Source of the DNA: Campylobacterales bacterium
GTDB lineage: Bacteria; Campylobacterota; Campylobacteria; Campylobacterales; Arcobacteraceae
Assembly: GCA_016784825.1 (NCBI GenBank)
Contig: JADHTT010000004.1
Coordinates: 1-16,346 of the forward strand
Length of the DNA: 16,346 bases
Direction: 5' to 3'
Position 1 is the first letter of the stretch, and every line of letters starts with the position of its first letter. Under the pieces are notes generated by a model, which had not been told where the DNA came from, searched no databases, and saw only the letters and a list, made by a program, of their open reading frames with translations. Below, piece after piece: positions 8,636 through 14,399 of this stretch. Made by a program: the position numbers and the translations under genes.

Positions 8636-9717
8636 ATAATGACATCCTTTTCATCCTCAAATATTTTTGACTTACATACTATTTCAATTTTTCCATCTAT
8701 TAGCTTATCTATAACAATAATAGTCGATAAATTATAACTATCTTTGGTGATTAATGATCTTAATTTTAGTTCATCATCAAAGCATAATGGTTTAAATATT
8801 AATTCTATAGTATTTTTATACTTACTACTAGTTAGTTTATTAAATTGAGCAATAGTGATTATTTTGACTTCATCTTTATTAAGATAGTTGATTCCACCTT
8901 TTGTATATTCTATTCTTCCATTTGTTTTTGAGTTTTTAAGTGTTGAATATGCTAAAAAATATGATGGGATAGTTTGTTTGGATATCTCTATCTTTGCACT
9001 TAATAATCTATAGTTTAAAAATCTTTGTTTAATGATTTTATAGCTTATGTTTTTTGATTCAAATTCATCTCTTTGTTTATAAATATCAAGTCTGCTTTCA
9101 ATCGATTCTGGTAAAATCTGTTGACCAATAGGGCTCATTAGTTCATCACATAATTTATTTTGTGACTCTCTTTGCATATTTAACCCAAATATACATCCAC
9201 AATAGTTTTGTCTATATAGAGAATTTTCTTTTACTTGCGCTGCTTGAAGATGCATGCCTTGCCCAGATCTATAGTCTTTAAATACAAATTCTATTTGATG
9301 TTCACAAGATAATCTATCTCCTATAGTTTGCAGTTTGTCTTGAGATTTTTTTGGACTAATTAGCAGTGTAGTTGTAAAGCTTTGATGTCCTAATTCTTTC
9401 GCTTTTTGTATAGTTGTTTCTAGTCTGGTATCAAAGCATACTGTACATCTATCACCTTTTTCAGGTTCTTGCTCTAAGCCTTTAACTTTAGTTAACCATC
9501 TATCTAGGTCATATGGACCTTCATAAAGTTTTATTCCAAGCTTTTCACAACTGTATTGAACATCTAATAATCTTAATTGATATTCACTAAGTGGATGAAT
9601 ATTTGGATCATAGAAAAAGCATTCAATCTTTTCTTCTGGAAAATCTTTTTGTAGTTGTTGTAGAAAAAAGTGACTATCTACAGCACAACAAATATGAACT
9701 AACAAACAAACCCCCAT
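8632..9717 (-). CDS. queH: Epoxyqueuosine reductase QueH-like protein with C-terminal extension
   Basis: A 361-residue protein whose first ~180 residues match QueH (DUF208): 'LVHICCA' with C10/C11, 'FFYDPNIHP' (34-42), 'CTVCFDTRL' with C91/C94, 'TTTLLISPKK' (115-124) and 'YRQNYCGC' with C173/C175. C10, C11, C91 and C94 would hold the [4Fe-4S] cluster by analogy with characterised QueH. The enzyme reduces epoxyqueuosine to queuosine at the wobble base of GUN-anticodon tRNAs. Residues ~181-361 form a charged C-terminal part I do not recognise. The start is ambiguous: ATG 9717 has only a weak upstream ribosome-binding site. A TTG at 9705, four codons in, is preceded by a GGGGG run that can wobble-pair with the anti-Shine-Dalgarno, and would give the usual 'MLVHICC' beginning. 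It overlaps lpxB by 4 bp and is the first gene of the minus-strand cluster. Confidence 0.87.
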   Translation of the reverse strand: MGVCLLVHICCAVDSHFFLQQLQKDFPEEKIECFFYDPNIHPLSEYQLRLLDVQYSCEKLGIKLYEGPYDLDRWLTKVKGLEQEPEKGDRCTVCFDTRLETTIQKAKELGHQSFTTTLLISPKKSQDKLQTIGDRLSCEHQIEFVFKDYRSGQGMHLQAAQVKENSLYRQNYCGCIFGLNMQRESQNKLCDELMSPIGQQILPESIESRLDIYKQRDEFESKNISYKIIKQRFLNYRLLSAKIEISKQTIPSYFLAYSTLKNSKTNGRIEYTKGGINYLNKDEVKIITIAQFNKLTSSKYKNTIELIFKPLCFDDELKLRSLITKDSYNLSTIIVIDKLIDGKIEIVCKSKIFEDEKDVII

Positions 9718-9736
9718 AAATTTTTAATCTTAATTT

Positions 9737-9744
9737 GCTATTAT
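9737..9744 (+). promoter_or_regulatory. Candidate extended -10 box for the lipoprotein-nfo operon
   Basis: On the plus strand TGCTATTAT (9736-9744) fits the extended -10 form TGnTATAAT with one mismatch. A start about seven bases downstream falls at 9751, the A of the lipoprotein ATG, so the mRNA could be leaderless. No Shine-Dalgarno is present before this ATG, which agrees with that reading. The element overlaps the minus-strand TATAAT at 9740-9745. Confidence 0.45.
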
Positions 9745-9745
9745 A
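9740..9745 (-). promoter_or_regulatory. Candidate -10 box for the queH-lpxB-fabZ-lpxA-clpX-mreBC cluster
   Basis: Read on the minus strand, the divergent gap contains a perfect TATAAT at 9745-9740. Transcription would begin near 9733, leaving a leader of about 15 bases before ATG 9717 or 27 before TTG 9705. Upstream DNA is AT-rich and lies inside the start of the divergent lipoprotein gene. It is the only good promoter-like motif ahead of the seven-gene cluster. Confidence 0.5.
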
Positions 9746-9750
9746 CATTA

Positions 9751-10137
9751 ATGATACAAAAAATAATATTTTCTATAATCTTTACAATATTCATCACAGG
9801 ATGTACATATAAGCAGCCAATAGCCTCTCAAGGTGCTACAATTATTTTTAAGACTGCTAATATGAAGTTTTATGATAAAGGCTTTGTGACTAAATATGAT
9901 AATTATATACATTTACAAATATTTAGTGTGGGTATAGTGGCACTTGATTTGAAAATATATGAAGATGAAATTTGTAAAGATAGCTTACGTTGTATGAATA
10001 GTAAAGACTTTAATGAACAATATATCTCAAGTTCACACGAATATAAAGATGATTTTTTATATAAATTATTTTCACAAGACAATGTAAATTTTAAAGATAG
10101 AAAAAATAAAATTTTTATAAAGATAAAGAAGGATTAA
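9751..10137 (+). CDS. Small putative lipoprotein, function unknown
   Basis: A 128-residue protein beginning with a lipoprotein signal peptide: lysine at position 4, a hydrophobic core (about 5-15) and a lipobox-like 'FITGC' with the modifiable cysteine at C18. The mature part of 110 residues is rich in lysine, aspartate and aromatics. It carries two more cysteines, C75 and C81, in 'EICKDSLRCMNSKDFN', which could form a disulfide in the periplasm. No transmembrane helix follows the signal. I do not recognise the family. The ATG has no visible Shine-Dalgarno, but it is the only start that keeps the signal peptide intact (next Met is residue 38). Only three bases separate its stop from nfo, so they are probably cotranscribed. 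Real-gene status is well supported by the signal peptide and operon position. Confidence 0.75.
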   Translation: MIQKIIFSIIFTIFITGCTYKQPIASQGATIIFKTANMKFYDKGFVTKYDNYIHLQIFSVGIVALDLKIYEDEICKDSLRCMNSKDFNEQYISSSHEYKDDFLYKLFSQDNVNFKDRKNKIFIKIKKD

Positions 10138-10140
10138 AAT

Positions 10141-11025
10141 ATGACTAAATTTGTTGGGGCACATGTAAGTATGAGTGGTGGTGTTGAGAATGCACCTTTA
10201 AATGCGATGAGTATAGGCGCAAAAGCATTTGCATTATTTACGAAAAATCAAAAAAGATGGGAAGCAAAGCCATTTGATACCAAAACATTAGATGCATGGT
10301 TTAAAAATCTAGAGGAGAGTGGTATTTTACCAAAGCATATATTGCCACACGATAGTTATTTAATCAATTTAGGTCATCCTGAACAAGAAAAATTAGAAAA
10401 GAGTAGGAATGCATTTATAGATGAACTTGAAAGATGTGATATTTTAGGCTTAGATAGACTTAATTTTCATCCAGGTAGCCACCTTGTAAAGTATGGTAAA
10501 AAAGTTGAAAATAGAGATGATTTAATTTATACAGCCGAATTAGAATGTCTAGATTTAATAGCTGAATCGATTAATATAGCTTTAGATAAAACAAAAAATG
10601 TAAAAGCTGTTATTGAAAATACTGCAGGGCAAGGGACAAACCTCGGGTATAAATTTGAACACTTAGCTCATATTATTGAAAAAGTTGAAGATAAGAGTCG
10701 TATTGGTGTATGTATTGATACGTGCCATATGTTTACTGCTGGTTATGATATACGTACAAGAGATGCTTATGATAAAACATGGAATGAGTTCGATAAAGTT
10801 GTTGGTCGTGAATATTTAATGGGTATACATATTAATGATTCTAAACCAGAACTTGGTAGCCGTGTTGACAGGCATCATTCTTTAGGAATGGGTGAAATAG
10901 GCTGGGATGCATTTGAATATATTATGAATGATAGCAGAATGGATGATATTCCACTTGTGCTTGAAACTATTGATGATACAATTTGGGATCAAGAGATAAA
11001 AAAATTATATTCATTACAATCATAG
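10141..11025 (+). CDS. nfo: Endonuclease IV (AP endonuclease) Nfo
   Basis: A 294-residue TIM-barrel endonuclease IV with every expected metal ligand. By order they are H70 ('[10 protein letters not shown]'), H110 ('NFHPGSH'), E159 ('[13 protein letters not shown]'), D193 and H196 ('[13 protein letters not shown]'), H230 ('MGIHINDSK'), D243 and H245 ('[12 protein letters not shown]') and E275 ('LVLETID'). These form the three-zinc centre that cleaves the phosphodiester 5' to abasic sites in base excision repair. The enzyme also removes 3'-blocking groups and acts in the cytoplasm. The length is close to the 285 residues of E. coli Nfo. A good ribosome-binding site, AAGGA at 10129-10133, lies inside the end of the lipoprotein gene. 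No functional link to that lipoprotein is evident beyond cotranscription. Confidence 0.97.
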   Translation: MTKFVGAHVSMSGGVENAPLNAMSIGAKAFALFTKNQKRWEAKPFDTKTLDAWFKNLEESGILPKHILPHDSYLINLGHPEQEKLEKSRNAFIDELERCDILGLDRLNFHPGSHLVKYGKKVENRDDLIYTAELECLDLIAESINIALDKTKNVKAVIENTAGQGTNLGYKFEHLAHIIEKVEDKSRIGVCIDTCHMFTAGYDIRTRDAYDKTWNEFDKVVGREYLMGIHINDSKPELGSRVDRHHSLGMGEIGWDAFEYIMNDSRMDDIPLVLETIDDTIWDQEIKKLYSLQS

Positions 11026-11040
11026 TACTTTACTAAAATT

Positions 11041-11099
11041 CTAGAGGTGCCATATATTGTTACAAAAATGCTACCTTAGTGTTACTTTTAAGTTTCTTT
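11041..11099 (+). terminator. Possible weak terminator after nfo
   Basis: The arms 11041-11050 and 11070-11079 can form about nine base pairs, with one bulged base on each side and a 19-base loop. A T-rich stretch follows (11080-11099). The stem is imperfect and the loop large, so this is a weak candidate, but it is the only stem-plus-T-tract between nfo and nuoA. Confidence 0.3.
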
Positions 11100-11125
11100 A
11101 GATAGCAAATAAGTTTACATTTACT

Positions 11126-11131
11126 TATAAT
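11126..11131 (+). promoter_or_regulatory. Candidate -10 box of the nuo operon
   Basis: A perfect TATAAT lies in the 172-bp gap upstream of nuoA, in very AT-rich DNA. A start near 11138 would give a leader of about 60 bases carrying the inverted repeat at 11160-11181 and the AAGGGG ribosome-binding site at 11187-11192. A second AT-rich hexamer, GATAAT, overlaps just downstream (about 11134-11139). No clear -35 box is seen, as is usual for housekeeping promoters in this phylum. Confidence 0.5.
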
Positions 11132-11159
11132 AAGATAATATTGGTCAATTATCATCTAT

Positions 11160-11181
11160 AAACTGCGATATATCGTAGTTT
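11160..11181 (+). promoter_or_regulatory. Near-perfect inverted repeat before the nuoA ribosome-binding site
   Basis: A 22-base dyad with two 10-base arms around a central AT. The outer sequence is AAACTGCGAT and its partner is ATCGTAGTTT, with one G-T pair in place of G-C. As RNA it would fold to a stem of about nine pairs ending five bases before the ribosome-binding site. As DNA it has the size and symmetry of a dimeric repressor or activator site. Which applies cannot be decided from sequence. No T-tract follows, so a terminator is unlikely. Confidence 0.55.
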
Positions 11182-11197
11182 TAAATAAGGGGAAAAA

Positions 11198-11587
11198 ATG
11201 ACAGAAACAGCTGTAGCGCATCCATATTTTGGTGTGTTTGTGATGTTTGTAGTGACTTTTGTTGCATTTACTGGGACAACTGCACTTTCAAGATTTGTTA
11301 GTAGAAAGCTAGCAAGGTTAGATACAGAAAAACTTAAGTGTACTATCTATGAGTGTGGGCCTGAGGTTACAAAACAACCTAATAGTATTTCGGCGCAATT
11401 TTATTTAATGGCTTTATTATTTATATTGTTTGATGTAGAAATTGTATTTATGTTTCCATGGGCAATTGACTTTAAAGTATTAGGTTGGTTTGGTTTCGTT
11501 GAGATGATTTTATTTATATTATTACTTGCAATAGGATTTATCTATGCATGGAAAAAAGGAGCCCTAGAATGGCACAGCATAAAGTAA
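11198..11587 (+). CDS. nuoA: NADH-quinone oxidoreductase (complex I) subunit A
   Basis: A 129-residue membrane subunit with three hydrophobic helices (about 11-32, 67-90, 97-117). Family motifs are 'YECG' (51-54) and '[21 protein letters not shown]' type segment (68-88), where acidic D79 and E81 lie in helix two near the quinone-site loop region. NuoA joins the membrane arm to the peripheral arm of complex I. AAGGGG at 11187-11192 precedes the ATG. It is the first gene of the nuo operon and overlaps nuoB by 19 bp. Length and motifs are standard. Confidence 0.95.
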   Translation: MTETAVAHPYFGVFVMFVVTFVAFTGTTALSRFVSRKLARLDTEKLKCTIYECGPEVTKQPNSISAQFYLMALLFILFDVEIVFMFPWAIDFKVLGWFGFVEMILFILLLAIGFIYAWKKGALEWHSIK

Positions 11588-12078
11588 ATTATTTACAAGA
11601 TGGTGGAGCACCGATTGTTCTAACTACAGTTGATAAAATTGTTAACTTTGGACGGAGTAACTCACTTTGGCCAATGACTTATGGTTTGGCATGTTGTGCT
11701 ATTGAGATGATGGCATCTGGTGCTTCAAGATATGACTTCGATAGATTTGGTACTATATTTAGAGCAAGTCCTAGACAAGCAGATGTTATTGTAGTAGCTG
11801 GTACTTTAACTAAAAAGCATGCTGAATTTATGAGAAGATTATATGATCAAATGCCAGATCCAAAATGGGTAATATCTATGGGATCATGTGCAAATACTGG
11901 TGGTATGTTTAATACATATGCAACAGTACAAGGTGTTGATAGAATTATCCCTGTTGATATCTATTTACCAGGTTGTGCCCCACGACCTGAAACACTTCAA
12001 TATGCACTTATGCAACTTCAACAAAAGATTAGAAGAAATCCTGCTTCTATGAGACAAAAAGCAAAAAGGTTAGTATAA
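11569..12078 (+). CDS. nuoB: NADH-quinone oxidoreductase (complex I) subunit B
   Basis: A 169-residue peripheral-arm subunit that carries the terminal [4Fe-4S] cluster N2, the direct donor to quinone. Ligands are visible as the adjacent pair C42-C43 in '[10 protein letters not shown]', C107 in 'MGSCANTGG' and C136 in 'PGCAPRPE'. I chose ATG 11569, not the in-frame ATG at 11548. AAGGAG at 11556-11561 sits seven bases ahead of 11569, and the product then starts '[10 protein letters not shown]', a natural NuoB beginning. The gene overlaps nuoA by 19 bp. Its TAA overlaps the nuoC ATG by one base, a pattern repeated at the nuoD junction with the next gene and consistent with coordinated synthesis of the subunits. 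Confidence 0.96.
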   Translation: MAQHKVNYLQDGGAPIVLTTVDKIVNFGRSNSLWPMTYGLACCAIEMMASGASRYDFDRFGTIFRASPRQADVIVVAGTLTKKHAEFMRRLYDQMPDPKWVISMGSCANTGGMFNTYATVQGVDRIIPVDIYLPGCAPRPETLQYALMQLQQKIRRNPASMRQKAKRLV

Positions 12079-12899
12079 TGAGACAATATACTCCAAAGAA
12101 TGATATTCAAAAAAAATCATATCATACAGATAGATTCTATGTTGCACCTACTTTAGCTAAAGAGCCTGTATCAAATGATTCAACATTTGCATCAGATCTT
12201 TCTAGTTTATCAAATGTAGTAGAAGTAAAAGATGCATATATTCAAGCTGGACATTTAGTAATATATATAAATAAAGAAGATAATGTATCTGCGATTAAGC
12301 ATCTAAAAGAGATTAGAGCTTATAATTATATGATGGAGCTAAGTGCTATTGATTATATTGCTACTCAAGGTGGGTTTGAAATCTTCTATGAGATGTTATC
12401 AATGAGTAAGCATAAAAGATTAAGAGTTAAGTGTTTTGTAGCCAAAGATGATGCTATAGCATCAGTTGAACCTTTATTTAGAATGGCAGATTGGTCAGAG
12501 CGAGAGATGTTTGATATGTATGGAGTAACTGTTAAAAATCATCCATATATGAAAAGAATTCTTATGCCTGATGATTGGCAAGGACATCCATTGTTAAAGA
12601 CTTATCCATTAATTGGAGATGAGGCTGCACAATGGTACGAAGTTGATAAAATATTTGGTAAAGAAGCTCGAGATGTAATTGGACCAGAATTAAGAGATGC
12701 TGCTCAGGTAGATAGATATGATACCCAACGATTTGCTAGGCTTGGTCATGAGGTTCCAAAAGGTACTGATATTACAAATGGTAATGAGCCAGATACTCCA
12801 ATTAGATACCAAGAAGAAGGCGGAGTGAAACTATTTGGTAAAACACTAGTTACACCTTTTGATGAGATTGAAACAAAACAATTAAAAGAGAGAAAATAA
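12078..12899 (+). CDS. nuoC: NADH-quinone oxidoreductase (complex I) subunit C
   Basis: A 273-residue 30-kDa-type subunit. The conserved core ends in '[14 protein letters not shown]' followed by '[20 protein letters not shown]', the family signature. About 60 residues precede the core, and about 80 polar residues follow it, making the protein longer than compact NuoC proteins such as the ~200-residue Thermus one. NuoC has no cofactor and packs against NuoD and NuoB near the quinone chamber. It is a separate gene, not fused to nuoD as in E. coli. The ATG overlaps the nuoB stop (TAATG), and two bases separate its stop from nuoD. Confidence 0.94.
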   Translation: MRQYTPKNDIQKKSYHTDRFYVAPTLAKEPVSNDSTFASDLSSLSNVVEVKDAYIQAGHLVIYINKEDNVSAIKHLKEIRAYNYMMELSAIDYIATQGGFEIFYEMLSMSKHKRLRVKCFVAKDDAIASVEPLFRMADWSEREMFDMYGVTVKNHPYMKRILMPDDWQGHPLLKTYPLIGDEAAQWYEVDKIFGKEARDVIGPELRDAAQVDRYDTQRFARLGHEVPKGTDITNGNEPDTPIRYQEEGGVKLFGKTLVTPFDEIETKQLKERK

Positions 12900-12901
12900 A
12901 T

Positions 12902-14128
12902 ATGCAACAAATAAATAGATTAAAACCGTTTTTTGAAAATATCTCTTTTGATAGAGACGATAATACTATGGTTGTTAACTTTGGTCCTCAGCATCCATCT
13001 GCTCACGGACAGTTAAGACTGATCTTAGAGCTACAAGGTGAAGAGATTACAAAAGCTCATCCAGATGTAGGATACCTTCATAGAGGTATGGAAAAAATGG
13101 GTGAGAATATGATTTATAATGAGTTCTTGCCAACAACAGATAGAATGGACTATATAGCAGCAACATCTAATAACTACGGTTATGCACTAGCTGTTGAAAA
13201 ACTAATTGGAGTTGAAGCACCAAGAAGAGCAGAAGTGATTAGAACAATGCTACTTGAGCTTAATAGAATTATCTCTCACTTATTCTGGTTAGCAACACAT
13301 GCTCTAGATGTAGGAGCAATGTCTGTATTCTTATATGCGTTTAGAGAAAGAGAATTTGCAATGGATCTTATGGAAGACTATTGTGGTGCAAGACTTACTC
13401 ATAGTGCAGTTAGAATTGGAGGAGTTCCTTTAGATCTTCCAGATGATTGGATTTGTAATCTAGAAAAATTCATAGTTACACTAACAGAGCAACTAGAAGT
13501 ATACGAAGGATTATTGAATCAGAATAGAATCTGGAAGATGAGACTAGAAAATGTTGGTATTATTTCACCTGAAATGGCTAGACAATGGGGTCTAACTGGA
13601 CCATCATTAAGAGCTAGTGGAATTAAATGGGATCTTAGAAAAGAGATGCCATATGGTCTTTATCCAGAATTAGACTTTGATATACCAACTTCTGATAAGT
13701 GTGATTCATATGGTAGATATCTTTGTCATATGGCTGAGATGAGAGAATCTATGAAAATTCTTAAGCAGTTAGTGCCTATGTATAATGATAGTGATACTCA
13801 GCTTATGGCTCACTCTCCACAATATATATCTTGTACAAAAGAAGAGATGATGACTCAGAATTATTCTTTAATGCAACACTTTGTACTTGTAACTCAAGGA
13901 ATGAGACCACCTGTAGGTGAAGTATATGTTGCAACTGAATCACCAAAAGGTGAGTTAGGTTTCTATATTAATTCTGATGGATCTCCATATCCATATAAAT
14001 TAAAACTAAGAGCACCAAGTTTCTGGCATACAGGTATACTTCAAGATATTTTACCTGGTCATCAATTAGCAGATGTAGTTACAATCATTGGTAACTTAAA
14101 TATTGTATTTGGGGAGATTGATAGATAA
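12902..14128 (+). CDS. nuoD: NADH-quinone oxidoreductase (complex I) subunit D
   Basis: A 408-residue 49-kDa-type subunit of standard length. The N-terminal signature is '[20 protein letters not shown]' (about 26-45), with the conserved quinone-site histidines in the HPSAH loop. '[18 protein letters not shown]' follows. The C-terminus ends in '[16 protein letters not shown]', typical of NuoD. It forms the quinone-binding pocket with NuoB. A weak purine-rich ribosome-binding site, AAGAGAG at 12886-12892, lies in the end of nuoC. The last stop overlaps the next ATG by one base (TAATG), coupling it to the NuoE-position gene. Confidence 0.97.
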   Translation: MQQINRLKPFFENISFDRDDNTMVVNFGPQHPSAHGQLRLILELQGEEITKAHPDVGYLHRGMEKMGENMIYNEFLPTTDRMDYIAATSNNYGYALAVEKLIGVEAPRRAEVIRTMLLELNRIISHLFWLATHALDVGAMSVFLYAFREREFAMDLMEDYCGARLTHSAVRIGGVPLDLPDDWICNLEKFIVTLTEQLEVYEGLLNQNRIWKMRLENVGIISPEMARQWGLTGPSLRASGIKWDLRKEMPYGLYPELDFDIPTSDKCDSYGRYLCHMAEMRESMKILKQLVPMYNDSDTQLMAHSPQYISCTKEEMMTQNYSLMQHFVLVTQGMRPPVGEVYVATESPKGELGFYINSDGSPYPYKLKLRAPSFWHTGILQDILPGHQLADVVTIIGNLNIVFGEIDR

Positions 14129-14394
14129 TGAAAAGATATGACTTAAGACCATTAAAAGACAATTTCTATGACAGAATGTTAGAGCTTATTGCATCAGATA
14201 TTAAAGAAGATGAAAATGCAATATTTTTATTTGAAATAGGTGATTTTGCACCAGTTCAAAAAGTAGCAGATTTAGCTAAAGAGAATCAATATACCTTAAT
14301 GAATTCATTAAAATTTAATGAAGTTGATTGGACTGTAGTGATTAAAAAAACTAAACCAGAAGTGGTTGTAGTTGAAGAAGCGGAAGAAGAGTAA
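14128..14394 (+). CDS. Small NuoE-position complex I protein (campylobacterial HP1264-like)
   Basis: An 88-residue acidic protein beginning '[20 protein letters not shown]' and ending in a run of valines and glutamates ('VVVVEEAEEE'). It occupies the nuoE place between nuoD and the NuoF-like gene. It contains no cysteine, so it cannot carry the [2Fe-2S] cluster N1a that true NuoE (about 160 residues, thioredoxin-like fold) binds. In Helicobacter and Campylobacter a similarly small protein fills this slot in place of NuoE, and I assign it to that group by position, size and the 'MKRYDLR' start. Its role is presumably structural or in docking the electron donor, but this is unproven. One-base overlap with nuoD; five bases to the next ATG. 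Confidence 0.75.
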   Translation: MKRYDLRPLKDNFYDRMLELIASDIKEDENAIFLFEIGDFAPVQKVADLAKENQYTLMNSLKFNEVDWTVVIKKTKPEVVVVEEAEEE

Positions 14395-14399
14395 GATAG

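Noticed and set aside
9711..9715. Five-C run at the queH start as a phase-variable tract
   Set aside because: Five bases is too short for the slippage seen at typical campylobacterial G/C tracts of about eight or more.
11548..11568. Upstream ATG that would lengthen NuoB by seven residues
   Set aside because: AAGGAG sits within the extension at proper distance from ATG 11569, and the added residues do not look like NuoB.
14128..14394. Small NuoE-position gene as a decayed nuoE pseudogene
   Set aside because: It has a clean start, a one-base overlap with nuoD, an intact frame, and a counterpart of similar size in Helicobacter and Campylobacter.
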